A stretch of DNA of 64,000 nt from Isoetes taiwanensis (taxonomy: Eukaryota; Streptophyta; Lycopodiopsida; Isoetales; Isoetaceae): NCBI GenBank assembly GCA_021234155.1, contig JAJEKV010000010.1, forward strand, positions 17,769,418 through 17,833,417. Reading direction: 5' to 3'. The notes below the pieces were generated by a model that saw nothing but the letters and a program-made list of their open reading frames with translations, made no database searches and had not been told where the DNA came from. The position numbers and the translations under genes were made by a program. Shown here piece by piece: positions 22,881-31,259 of this stretch (position 1 is its first letter; each line of letters starts with the position of its first letter).

Positions 22881-22955
22881 AGAATGTTATAGTTCTTTTA
22901 TCTTAATGGGAACATTACCCTTAAGTATATTTGAAACACAAATTGTTCATGGAAT

Positions 22956-23025
22956 TAATGCTTGGTCTAGTGGTTAGAATGGGGGGTTGGGGGGTCAATG
23001 ACCAGGGTTCGAATCCCCCACACAA
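22956..23025 (+). repeat. tRNA-like sequence, probable SINE head
   Basis: An A-box-like TGGTCTAGTGGTTA at 22963-22976 and a B-box GGGTTCGAATCCC at 23005-23017, separated by about 28 bp, match the internal promoter of tRNA genes. The acceptor stem does not pair well, so it is a tRNA-derived SINE or relic rather than a working tRNA gene. Confidence 0.5.
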
Positions 23026-23071
23026 CATAAAAATTTTAAAAGCTTTTTCCTAAGGGATGAGCATTCAACTT

Positions 23072-23330
23072 GGGCCGTAGGATCTTGGACTCGATCAAGG
23101 GTCGAGATCTCACGCAACATGAGCCATAGGATCTATTACATATAATTCCCAAAGTCATGTACACCGTAGGATATGTCCCAAAGCAACGTGAGCCGTAGGA
23201 TCTCGGACCGACGATTAGGATCAAATCAACCTGGACCGTAGGATCGCGTCTATACGAATTATATATAAACTCCCAAGCCATCTGGGCCGTAGGATACGTC
23301 CCAAAGCCACGTGAGCCGTCGGATCTCGAA
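23072..23330. repeat. Seven copies of a GCCGTAGGAT motif
   Basis: GCCGTAGGAT or one-base variants occur near 23074, 23123, 23163, 23192, 23236, 23286 and 23316; two copies are followed by a matching longer block, ATRYGTCCCAAAGC. Spacing is irregular. Located just 3' of the unrecognised gene. Possibly a protein-binding array or a decayed tandem repeat. Confidence 0.6.
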
Positions 23331-23435
23331 CGGACGGTCGGATAAGCGCGACAAACATAAGAACATATATAGAGTAGATAGATATATATAGAAAACTTAG
23401 TTACAATGCTTCCGGGATCAAGAGTCTAACTATTC

Positions 23436-24968
23436 TTAGAATCGCCGGCGGGATGGGTTATCCTCAAGGAAATTCTTAACCTGGGCCGTTCCTACCGAGC
23501 GTCCCAAGTTCCCGAGGATGTTCGTTAGTGTTCCGCCCTGCAAGGCTGTCACCAAGTCTTCCACCCTGCGGTCGGAAGTGTAGGCCGCGGTCACTGCTAA
23601 TCTTCCATGCCGTCGATAAGGTACCGCGAAGTCAAAGATATCCAGTGCCACCATTCTCTTGACTAGGATGACATGGTCAACTGTTGAAATTAGCCGAGCA
23701 TACCTATTAAAGCCTGAGAGTGCGATGAGCATGAATACTCCTTCTTCGCCCCTTGGGCTGAATTTGCGGTGGATGACTGCTATTCTCCTGTCCAACAGCA
23801 GAGGAAGGTAATACCTTAGGGACTTGTCCCTGCCCTTTGCTGTTGATTCTTCGTCGAGTCGGGCACTAGCTCTATGTCTTCCTGCATATTCATCCACGTG
23901 CACCTCCGTCAGGTCTATGTGATCCCTTATTGTTGATGCGAGGCCTGTCAGGTTGATCTCGCCTCTTCTCTAGACACCCGTGGAAGCTGGTGTCGAAGAA
24001 CTCGGCATCAAAATACTTGTGGTCTTGCCGCGGATCCCCATCCGTGCTTGGATGGCGTAGAATTCTTCTTCTGAAGGCAGATCCCGAGTTGTCATCAATT
24101 GCTGGATGCTGCTATATGCCTAAATATCTGAAGTCAACTCCCCGGTGTAGGTGTCGGCTTCTCTTACGTTGATTGGGAAGCCGGAAGCCTCCCGATCGAT
24201 AAACTCATCCAGATCTGGTTGTAGCCGCAGAAAGTGCAGCAACTCATCGCGCCTGTACTCCCTGGCCCTGCATTCGGGAGGTTCTGGATGTCACTCAGGA
24301 GCAGGTACTCCTGGCCGTTGATTATGATGGGGGCTAGGCTTTGATACCTAGCCCGAGCGGGGGAGCAATCCTGTGGGTCTGCAGGTCCTGGTCGAAAGAC
24401 TGGATCTTCTGCTCTGCTTGTTGCCACTCCTGGTCCGGGTTGAACTCGACGTAGTCTTCGTCGTCTGAGTCGAGCTCTTCGTCTTCGGCTCTTCCTTCTT
24501 GCTCCGCTTGATACTGCAAGAGGAGCTGACCCTCTGCTGAAGAGGCTAGGGGGTCCACATCCATGGCCGGGATGGAGGGTTCCCCGATTGGGTTCTGGGC
24601 ACGGTGAGAGAGAAAGATGGTTATGGCAGCGGTATAGGAGAAATATTTCGCCCTATTAACTATCATGGCCATGTAATCTGGCAGCCTAGCAGCTTTGTTG
24701 TTCAGGTACTTGGCAATGTTCGGGACATCACCCAAGGCTGCTTGGAAGGATTGCTTAGGAACAAAATATCCTGTACAAGGGGGAAGCTGTACTAAGGATG
24801 GTCCTACCTAGCTTGGAACTCAGTCACGACTTCCTGATAGGATGGGGTTGCCTGCAAGGTGGCTTGAATGTCTATCTCCTTCTGGAAAACTGCAAAAATG
24901 GCATTGATATCAGCCTCAGCCACATGAGCACTGGCGCTGTACCATCGCCTGAATGCTGTAGTTGCCAT
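23436..24968 (-). pseudogene. Unrecognised accessory gene of the LTR element
   Basis: Starts at the ATG at 24968 (MATTAFRRWYSASAHVAEAD), 113 bp after a TATA decamer. Pieces in successive frames give a protein of about 500 residues: an N-terminal helical part, an acidic middle (EDEELDSDDEDYVEFN), a segment with INGQEYLLLSDIQNLP, and a C-terminal block (23903-23436) with SLRYYLPLLLDRRIAVIHRKF, SGFNRYARLISTVDHVILVK and VPYRRHGRLAVTAAYTSDRR. At least three frame changes and stops near 24115 and 23970. No zinc knuckle, protease, membrane segment or histone fold seen. Candidates such as an extra structural protein or a histone partner are guesses. Confidence 0.55.
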
Positions 24969-25080
24969 TGATCTTGACTGAATGGGACTAGCAAACAGCT
25001 CTTGAAGTGCCTAAGGGCGTTGGAAAATCGCCTAAAAGCTGGGAGCAAATCTGTAAGATGCTAATTGAGATATGGGGGGC

Positions 25081-25090
25081 CTATTTATAG
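25081..25090 (-). promoter_or_regulatory. TATA box of the unrecognised accessory gene
   Basis: Minus strand CTATAAATAG, 113 bp before the ATG at 24968. The identical decamer lies 104 bp before the H3-like ATG. The two leaders also share, in order, GGGAGC-, AAAATCGCCT- and CTTGAAGT-type words (plus strand 25001-25050 versus 26961-27019), which points to a duplicated promoter and leader. Confidence 0.7.
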
Positions 25091-25284
25091 GAGAAAGGGA
25101 AAACCCCTAATTTTTTGAAAACTTGAAAAAATTTTGGGTTTGGCAAATCTCACATATTTTGAGGTCAAAATGAGGATTTGAAGGCTAATTTGAGGGTCTG
25201 AACAATGAATAAGACTACCTAATGAACTTATTGCAACAAATTTGAGGTTAATTGGAGGTAGCATGAAAGAGATAATGCTGAAAA

Positions 25285-25351
25285 TACTCACGGTGTGCGC
25301 TAGAAGGCTGACCTCAAATTTAGGTCGAGGTCCTGGCGCATACCGTGAGTA
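25285..25351. repeat. 67-bp palindrome, copy 1
   Basis: Arms TACTCACGGTGTGCGC and GCGCATACCGTGAGTA are complementary at 15 of 16 positions, and the inside (GACCTCAAATTTAGGTC) is itself nearly palindromic. It lies between the two accessory genes, upstream of the second one's TATA box. Could be an operator-like site or a hairpin in the transcript 3' of the H3-like gene. Confidence 0.8.
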
Positions 25352-25487
25352 ATTTGGCCTTATTTGGTCAAAACATATCTAAACAGGATGAACTACGCGT
25401 CAAAACATGATGGTCTCACCGAGATATGCAAGATTGACCCCTTACTTGCCTAGTTTGGAGATGGTTAGGACCCTTTTTGATGTAAAA

Positions 25488-25554
25488 TACTCACGGTGTG
25501 CGCCTGGGGCCTGTCCTAAAATTTAGGTTGATGCTCTGACGCATAGCGTGAGTA
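25488..25554. repeat. 67-bp palindrome, copy 2
   Basis: Same length and end sequence (TACTCACGGTGTGCGC) as copy 1, 203 bp away, with a more diverged right arm (GCATAGCGTGAGTA). It starts about 145 bp after the H3-like stop codon. Retention of the two ends and of the central AAATTTAGGT suggests a conserved element. Confidence 0.75.
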
Positions 25555-25698
25555 AATTCCCACTCCTTGACCATATGAAGTCCATTTTAACTAAAATAAA
25601 AAAGCAAATATTGCTAATTCAACCTTATTAACAACATTTATGCACATAGAACTTGTTCTACAAAACTTTTTATTTACAAAATTTATTATTTACAAAAT

Positions 25699-26954
25699 CT
25701 AGCATTCTCCTTTAATGTAACTTGCCAAGTGCATGTCCTTGGTCATTAATGTCACTCTCTTGGCGTGCAAAGTGCACGCCCTCGAGTCTTCAAAATGCTG
25801 CACCAATTTCTGCTCTACTGCCTCCTGTAAAGCTAGCAGCATTTCGCCCGTGACTCTCATGCTCTTGTTGAACTCTTGTACGATCTCCTTCACGAGTCTG
25901 GCGAATGGTGCTTGGGGGATGAGGAGGCCGTAGCTTCTCTGAAAATGCCGGATCTCTCGGACTGTTTGTGACAGTTTCGACCCGGGCTTCCTCGCTACTA
26001 GCTTCTTGGGAGGTACTGGCTTCTCTGGAGGCGGCTTAAGAGTCTTCTTCTTAGATGGTCGTCCTCCCTCGATGTATGTTACCTTATTTGCCTGATCGTA
26101 GGAGTTGTATGCCATCCACTTCTTCATGTATTCCTTGTAGGCCTTTAGTTTCTTCTGGTAGACCCTGGGATGGTCGACCACGTATGACTCCCGTGCAGGT
26201 TGGCTCGGCTTCTTCGGATCCTTCTCCTTCTCCCACGTGGGGGGGTGCCTGTGTCTGCTGATCCTCGGCCGTCTGATGCTCGTCTGCCGGTTTTGAGGAG
26301 CTCCCTACCTCTTTCTCTCTTCTCGGGGAGGGCTCATAATCTTCGTCATCTGAGTCGTCAGTAGATGGGGGCTGGTCGGGCTACCGTTCTTTGATGACGA
26401 TCTTCACCATGGGCGTCTTCTTTAACTTTCTCTTGGGCTCCTCCTTGCCCTTCCCCTTGAGCTTCTTCCTCGTCTCCGCCTCCTGTTCTTCTAATTTCCT
26501 TTTCTTCTCGGCCTTTCTCCTCTTGTGGCGTTGTGACTTCGCCTTTTGCATTTGGATCCAGGCCTCGATTTCTTCTTCCAGGGTGGGTTCGGGAGAGGGC
26601 TCCTTCTGTTCGTCCTGCTTGTTGGCAGTCTGCTCTCGTTCTGCCTTCTCCTGCTCTAGTATCTCCTCCTCGATTTTCTCGAACACTCTGCGAGTTTCTT
26701 CGTCCATCGATCCCTCAGACTCAATCTCTGCTTGTTCATCTAACCGCTGGTTGATGAAGTCGGCCAGCTCGTCTATTGATTCCTACCTTGACTCCTCTTC
26801 CTTTCTCGTCAAAAGTAATCTGCTCCGCTGACAAAAGTTGTTCTCCTTTTGCGAAAGCTTGCTCTCGAAGCAGTTGCTGAATTCTCCTCCTCTCTTGGGC
26901 GCTGGCCCTTTCGCCTGGTCGATACTTGCATGCAGTCTGTTTGGTGCGCGCCAT
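25699..26954 (-). pseudogene. Histone H3-like gene inside the LTR element: H3 tail, long linker, H3 fold
   Basis: The ATG at 26954 opens MARTKQTACKYRPGE: residues 1-7 of mature H3 plus K9 are kept, with R8 to Cys and S10 to Tyr. A charged helical linker of more than 200 residues follows (for example EEEIEAWIQMQKAKSQRHKR), then an AT-hook-like YIEGGRPSKKK, then a full H3 fold at about 25970-25702. That fold has VREIRHFQRS (alpha-N), PFARLVKEI (alpha-1), ALQEAVEQKLVQHFED (alpha-2) and CTLHAKRVTLMTKD (loop 2/alpha-3), ending IKGEC. About half the fold residues match canonical H3 by eye; loop 1 is not lengthened, unlike most CENH3. The His and Asp of the H3-H3 interface are present. Breaks: a frameshift plus TAG near 26790, a TAG near 26379, and a frameshift at a C7 run near 26246. 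Total about 418 codons against 135 for H3. It has its own TATA box. Confidence 0.9.
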
Positions 26955-27056
26955 GCTTTACTTGAAGTCGATCGGAACTCTGGCGCCTAAAAATCGCCTC
27001 AAAATCCGGGAGCTAACTTCTAAGCAGAGAAACTACAAATGAGAAGGGTTTGGGTG

Positions 27057-27066
27057 CTATTTATAG
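27057..27066 (-). promoter_or_regulatory. TATA box of the H3-like gene
   Basis: Minus strand CTATAAATAG, 104 bp before the ATG at 26954 and about 57 bp inside the 5' LTR boundary. Identical to the decamer before the second accessory gene. Sequence further upstream (TTTGGCAAA, AGGTCAAA words) is also shared, supporting separate promoters derived from one ancestor. Confidence 0.7.
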
Positions 27067-27122
27067 TTTTGGCAAATTTTAGGTCAAATTTTAAGTTGCT
27101 CATTTTCTTGAATAAAGGCACA

Positions 27123-27344
27123 TGGGGTAAGTGGGTGTAGCCCCCACTTGGCCCACTTGCCCACTTCTTATTTAAGTGGGCTAAAGTGCACACATGAATA
27201 AATGTGCACACACTTGCAAGTTGCCCCCTAGGGCACTACTTGCTTAGCTACACGTCGGCGTACACGTCAATCGGGATGGCGTGTACATGTGACGATGCAG
27301 TACAGTATATGTCCTGGGACCGTATACTGTGCTGGAACGTCACA
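27123..27344 (-). repeat. Right LTR (5' LTR of the minus-strand element)
   Basis: 222 bp, direct repeat of 15590-15811, same TG...CA ends. The sequence just inside it does not resemble a tRNA primer-binding site, so it may be a separate or rearranged LTR copy. Confidence 0.85.
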
Positions 27345-27379
27345 AGAGGGGAGGGGGGCAGACTTATAGGTATTGTTGC

Positions 27380-28900
27380 TGCTTTGGTACTGTTGATGTT
27401 CCGTTAGCTAAACAGATTCTTCTAGAAATGCCATGAATTTATAAGAGTTAGAAGGACTTAGACTAGAAATAGAGCCCCATATCAACCGAGAAGCCAAGTC
27501 CTCTACTGTGATGTAGAGGAAAAGATCAAGACCACAACAGCCGTAGTCTTCCTTAAGAGCTTCCTTGATGAACTGGCTTTGTGGCGAATTTGTGCTGCCA
27601 CTCCTTCTGAGTTAGAGTTGATTACTACCACTGAAGAAGGGTGGCTAGACTTCCACTCACCTCTCATGAAAGATGTTGAGAGAGCTTTTGGACCTCGAAT
27701 GATAGAGCTAGACCCTATCTCGCACGATTGGAAATATGGTTCATGCGGTGGGCAAATTTGACGAGTCCTCGCTTGAGAGAGGATTTGAAAGATAAGGTCG
27801 TTGCATGGAATACAGCTTGGACTAATCGAAAGCTTGGAAAGGAAATCCATCAACCCCCCATCTGGTTAAGAAAGTGTTGGCACATACTATTAGAGCCAAA
27901 CGTCCTGGTGAGACTGATAAAGAGTGGGAAAAAAGAAAAAGGGCGGATGCCAAGACTATCTGATTTGCAATGGTAGATTCCTCCCAGATAGTTAACAGAA
28001 CCGGAATTGGATTTGGAACATATTTTGGACGGTGTACAAATGCCATATCTTGGGTTCTGGGAGTCATAAATGCAGACTAGACATAGTTCTATTATACATT
28101 GCATTGGATGTACAATTGGATTGGAAAGAACTGTGCTGATATTTTTTTATTGGAATGGGGGTTCTTGTGCATCTCCTTTTGTACATCATGGAGACAACGA
28201 GTAAGATTAGGGTATACTCCTAATGTTGAAATTGACGGCTTCAAGCTTGAGCACCACATGAAGAAAGAGTTTTGCGTTGCTCGAAGAGTTGGTGACTTGA
28301 CCGTCGTTTTTAAGTGGCTTGCTTAAGCTTCATAAGAAGCACCATTTACACAAGGACTTGCACCCAGGCAAAGTCCTACTCCATTCTGACTTTGGGAAAG
28401 AGAAAGGATGCATGGGCCCTCCAGCTGTTTGTATTGGTATATGTGATTGGGGAGAAGAAAGGCTAACTCAATTATCCGTACATCCATGATGATTTATACT
28501 GGGGTCCTAAAAGAGACGGAACTAAAATGGTGGCTACAAGAGTTGACTTTGACCTCTTAGGGGCAGCTTACTTTATTAATTACCTGGCTGATTTTGCAGG
28601 TAAGCATTCCTTCTTGGACTCTATGGGTACTGCTGAATAAAGCCATAGGTTTCGAAATATGTGCAATTATTTGAAGCACTGCATCGAATCTCCAATAAGA
28701 AATAAGGCACGCAAGTTTGATCTGAACCAGCTACTGAACACCATGTGGAGCATTTGGACTTGCTCTCCAACACATTGCACACGGCCTCAAATGAAATCAG
28801 ATTGGATTCCTTAAGTTGACGAAGGTGCGGACGATGTTGACCAAGCTGGATCAAGTCACGCCTAGCATGCATGTACATTTATTGAGCTATTGAGCTTTCG
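27380..28900 (+). pseudogene. Decayed protein-kinase-like family member (CDWG in place of DFG)
   Basis: Plus-strand fragments include WQRVRLGYTPNVEIDGFKLE-type sequence (start MYNWIGKNCADIFLLEW near 28102), then VARRVGDLTVVFKWL. A catalytic-loop-like HLHKDLHPGKVLLHSDFG follows, where kinases have HxDLxxxN and here Asn is replaced by Lys, and then GICDWGEERLTQL, where DFG would be. Families with DWG-type loops are expanded in mosses and ferns as I recall. Stops and frame changes throughout (for example TAA after FKWLA at 28324) make this a pseudogene. Confidence 0.5.
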
Positions 28901-29149
28901 TGTATGCTATCATAAAAGTTAAAAAAAAAAAAAAAAAAAATTTGTTCATTGAACAAGCACATTGAGTTTATAACAGTTGCTTAGGCACACATTTAAAACT
29001 TTCTTGTAATTTTTTATCTATTTATTTTCATAGCACTTGATTCTTTTGTAATTTGTAAGTTGTTCATATTGAGTTTTTTTTTTTTGCGCAGTTAATATAA
29101 ATCATATACGCGAGGAATTGAACAAACAACATAGTTGACTTACAAATCG

Positions 29150-30540
29150 TACAAAGTATGACTCGGCAACTGAGTACATCTCAGTAGGGGGAAGCTGTTG
29201 ATGAAACCTGGCAGGGGGCTAACTTCTCCTTGCCTTCGTCCTTGGGAACTCCAGAGGGGTTTGCATTTCCTTCCTTACCTACGTTATCGGAGGACAGAGC
29301 ACAACAATTATAGAGAGCAGAGGAATACGCCAAAGTCAATGAAGCATGTGGAAAAGAGCTGGTGAGGTTGAGGACAATGGCGGAAATATCCAAAAAAGAA
29401 GATGCCACAATTACAGAGGTTCATGGAGTCGCATGTAACATGGAACAATTTACAAATTACAAAAGAATCAAGGGGCGGATTATGAGGACGTGGAAGTAAA
29501 TTTAAACGTCAAGTAGTTTGATGCAGAGTGGCCAAGCAGGAGAGCAGGTAAGTACAAAGCATATGACTGCAAAATCCCTGAAGTATGAGTCAAAGCCTTG
29601 GAGAAATAGGTTCAAGTAAAAGGCACTGTGATAAAGAACCATGAATTCAGCAAGACGTTCACTAAGCAGGCATATTACGAGATTGTGAAGGGTCAGCCTG
29701 TAAATTATGCGAGCAGGCAATGGAAGCAGGGAAGTGGTAGCGGTACCAGTAAGAGAGTTAAGCAGGTAGACGATTCTGAAAGTGCCCTGGATGATGAACC
29801 CCTTACCATTACTTGCTTGCTCCCAGATGCTATAAAACTTCTAGAAGTGAAAATGAGCACCTGGGGAGGGGAGGGGAGGGGGCTGCATATACAGTAATAG
29901 AGGAGGCGCATGTCAAGGCTCAGTTAGAAAATGAGAGAAGTCAAAATCTTACTTTTTACGTCTAAAAGACTATGCAAATGCTCATGACAAGATGGCTGCA
30001 GAATTAGCGGATACTAAGAATCAACTTGCGGCCTTGGCTAGGGAAAATACAGTTCTGAGGGTAGATAATGAGCACATGCACGGACTGACGAGAGCTCTAG
30101 TTTCTGGCCCCCTTAGAGTCTCAAAGGAGTAGAGTATTGTATACCTTCCACCTAAATACCTCTATAAGAGCTAGTGGGAGAATATAAAGAATGGGGACTA
30201 TAGAAATTGCGCAGGGTGTGGAGACAATCTAACCCAAGTTGGTTGGTACGCACTGGGATACAGACATTGTCTGCGTTTGAGGTGTTTGTTGGATTGGATG
30301 TTGGGCAGTAGGTTTTTTCCAATGAAAGATGGATATATTATACCGGAGTGGCAATATATCATGCTTAACATGCAAGCGCACATGCCTCCACTACCACCTC
30401 TGATTGCTCGCAGGAGGGATGGAAACCTATATGTGTTCCGAAGCTAGCGCGAGATGGACCTTTGGAGGAATGTGGAGGAACTGCATGAAGGAGAACAGGT
30501 TCTAGATATTAATTAGTACTTACCTACACCTCCAGGCCAC
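29150..30540 (+). pseudogene. Decayed coiled-coil plus RING-like family member
   Basis: Plus-strand pieces: YAKVNEACGKELVRLRTMAE, a block at 29628-29860 (YEIVKGQPVNYASRQWK, CLLPDAIKLLE), a coiled coil near 29960-30110 (DKMAAELADTKNQLAALARE), then NCAGCGDNLTQVGWYALGYR followed by a Cys/Leu-rich region, with a Cys/His pattern like a degenerate RING. Interrupted by stops at about 30130, 30170 and 30447. Same architecture as 3266-4436. Function unknown. Confidence 0.4.
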
Positions 30541-30729
30541 AGGGTGATTGGGTGAACCCTAATCCAAATATGGGGGTGGAGGACGACTTCCTTTATTCGT
30601 AAACTTTTCCGACAGTTTGGACTTTTATTTTATTTTTTGATATTGTTCCCTGAGACGCACATGAACGCACATGATATTGATGAGGACTTGTTTAACAATT
30701 AAGACATTGATTTGTGTATTAATTAAGTA

Positions 30730-31240
30730 CAAGAATGAATGTTGCCTTTAGAGAGAAACGAAGTAAGTAGTTTTGAAATCTACCCCAACAAAATCTGCAG
30801 TGTCTTTGACATCTGGACCTCTAGTCAGGCCTTTTTTCCATTGGATTTCATAGTGGATGAAACCATGATGACCACTGAAAAGAAGGGATTGATATAGAAG
30901 GACAAACGACATTGACGTTCTGGGCTATACCAAGGAAGGTTCCTTCTAAACAAGATTTTGTAGCAGGCGAACGGACAAATCATGGAAGTCAACATGGTGC
31001 ATTGGTTGTCGGGGGGGAATGTATCTTGTATCTTGTGAACCTTCATCTGCACCGTCGTCATCTCGACTGTTCTTGTTTGGCCCCTTCGCGTACGAAGATT
31101 ACTTCTCAGCGAGATTCTTTGGCACATGATATAAATCCTTACATTCCTAGGATGGGTCCTATGATCCAATCAACTGCCTGTGGTATTCTCATTGAGCTCT
31201 TTGAAACATTGAGTACAATTTGGTTCACATACTAGGCGTA
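30730..31240 (+). pseudogene. Unidentified coding remnant
   Basis: A plus-strand open stretch at 30912-31235 (LTFWAIPRKVPSKQDF ..., GMGPMIQSTACGILIELFE-like end) preceded in another frame by SFEIYPNKICSVFDIWTSSQ. It reads like protein but matches no family I can name. Frame changes at about 30890 and 30920. Confidence 0.25.
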
Positions 31241-31259
31241 GAAGTTTTTGAAAAGCTTG

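Larger units (their letters stand above)
15590..27344 (-). mobile_element. LTR-bounded Ty3/Gypsy chromovirus interval with two extra genes
   Basis: Two 222-bp direct repeats bound 11.75 kb. On the minus strand, 5' to 3': LTR, H3-like histone gene, unrecognised gene, spacer with regulatory-looking repeats, gag, protease, reverse transcriptase, RNase H, integrase, chromodomain, about 0.9 kb non-coding, polypurine tract, LTR. All coding parts share the minus strand and are comparably decayed by frameshifts and stops. Odd points: no tRNA-complementary primer-binding site follows the 5' LTR (interior starts TGTGCCTTT rather than TGG), and the outer flanks (CTTTG, AGAGG) show no 5-bp duplication. 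So it may be one complex element, or a rearranged composite of a Gypsy body and a related LTR. Extra ORFs upstream of gag are known in some plant Gypsy elements (Ogre ORF1), but I know of no such histone. Confidence 0.7.

Noticed and set aside
22956-23025. Functional tRNA gene
   Set aside because: A and B boxes are present, but acceptor and anticodon stems do not fold convincingly and a G-rich run fills the anticodon region.
22105-23436. A second LTR for gag-pol just upstream of gag
   Set aside because: No matching copy exists downstream of the chromodomain (15812-16736), and no primer-binding site was found near gag.
25699-26181. H3-like fold as a CENH3 (centromeric histone) gene
   Set aside because: Loop 1 (NKSMRVTGEM) is not lengthened and the N-terminus is the canonical H3 tail start, unlike typical CENH3. 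A divergent H3 is the better call.
28919-28940. Poly-A run as a retroposon tail
   Set aside because: No retroposon body or target duplication could be recognised beside it.
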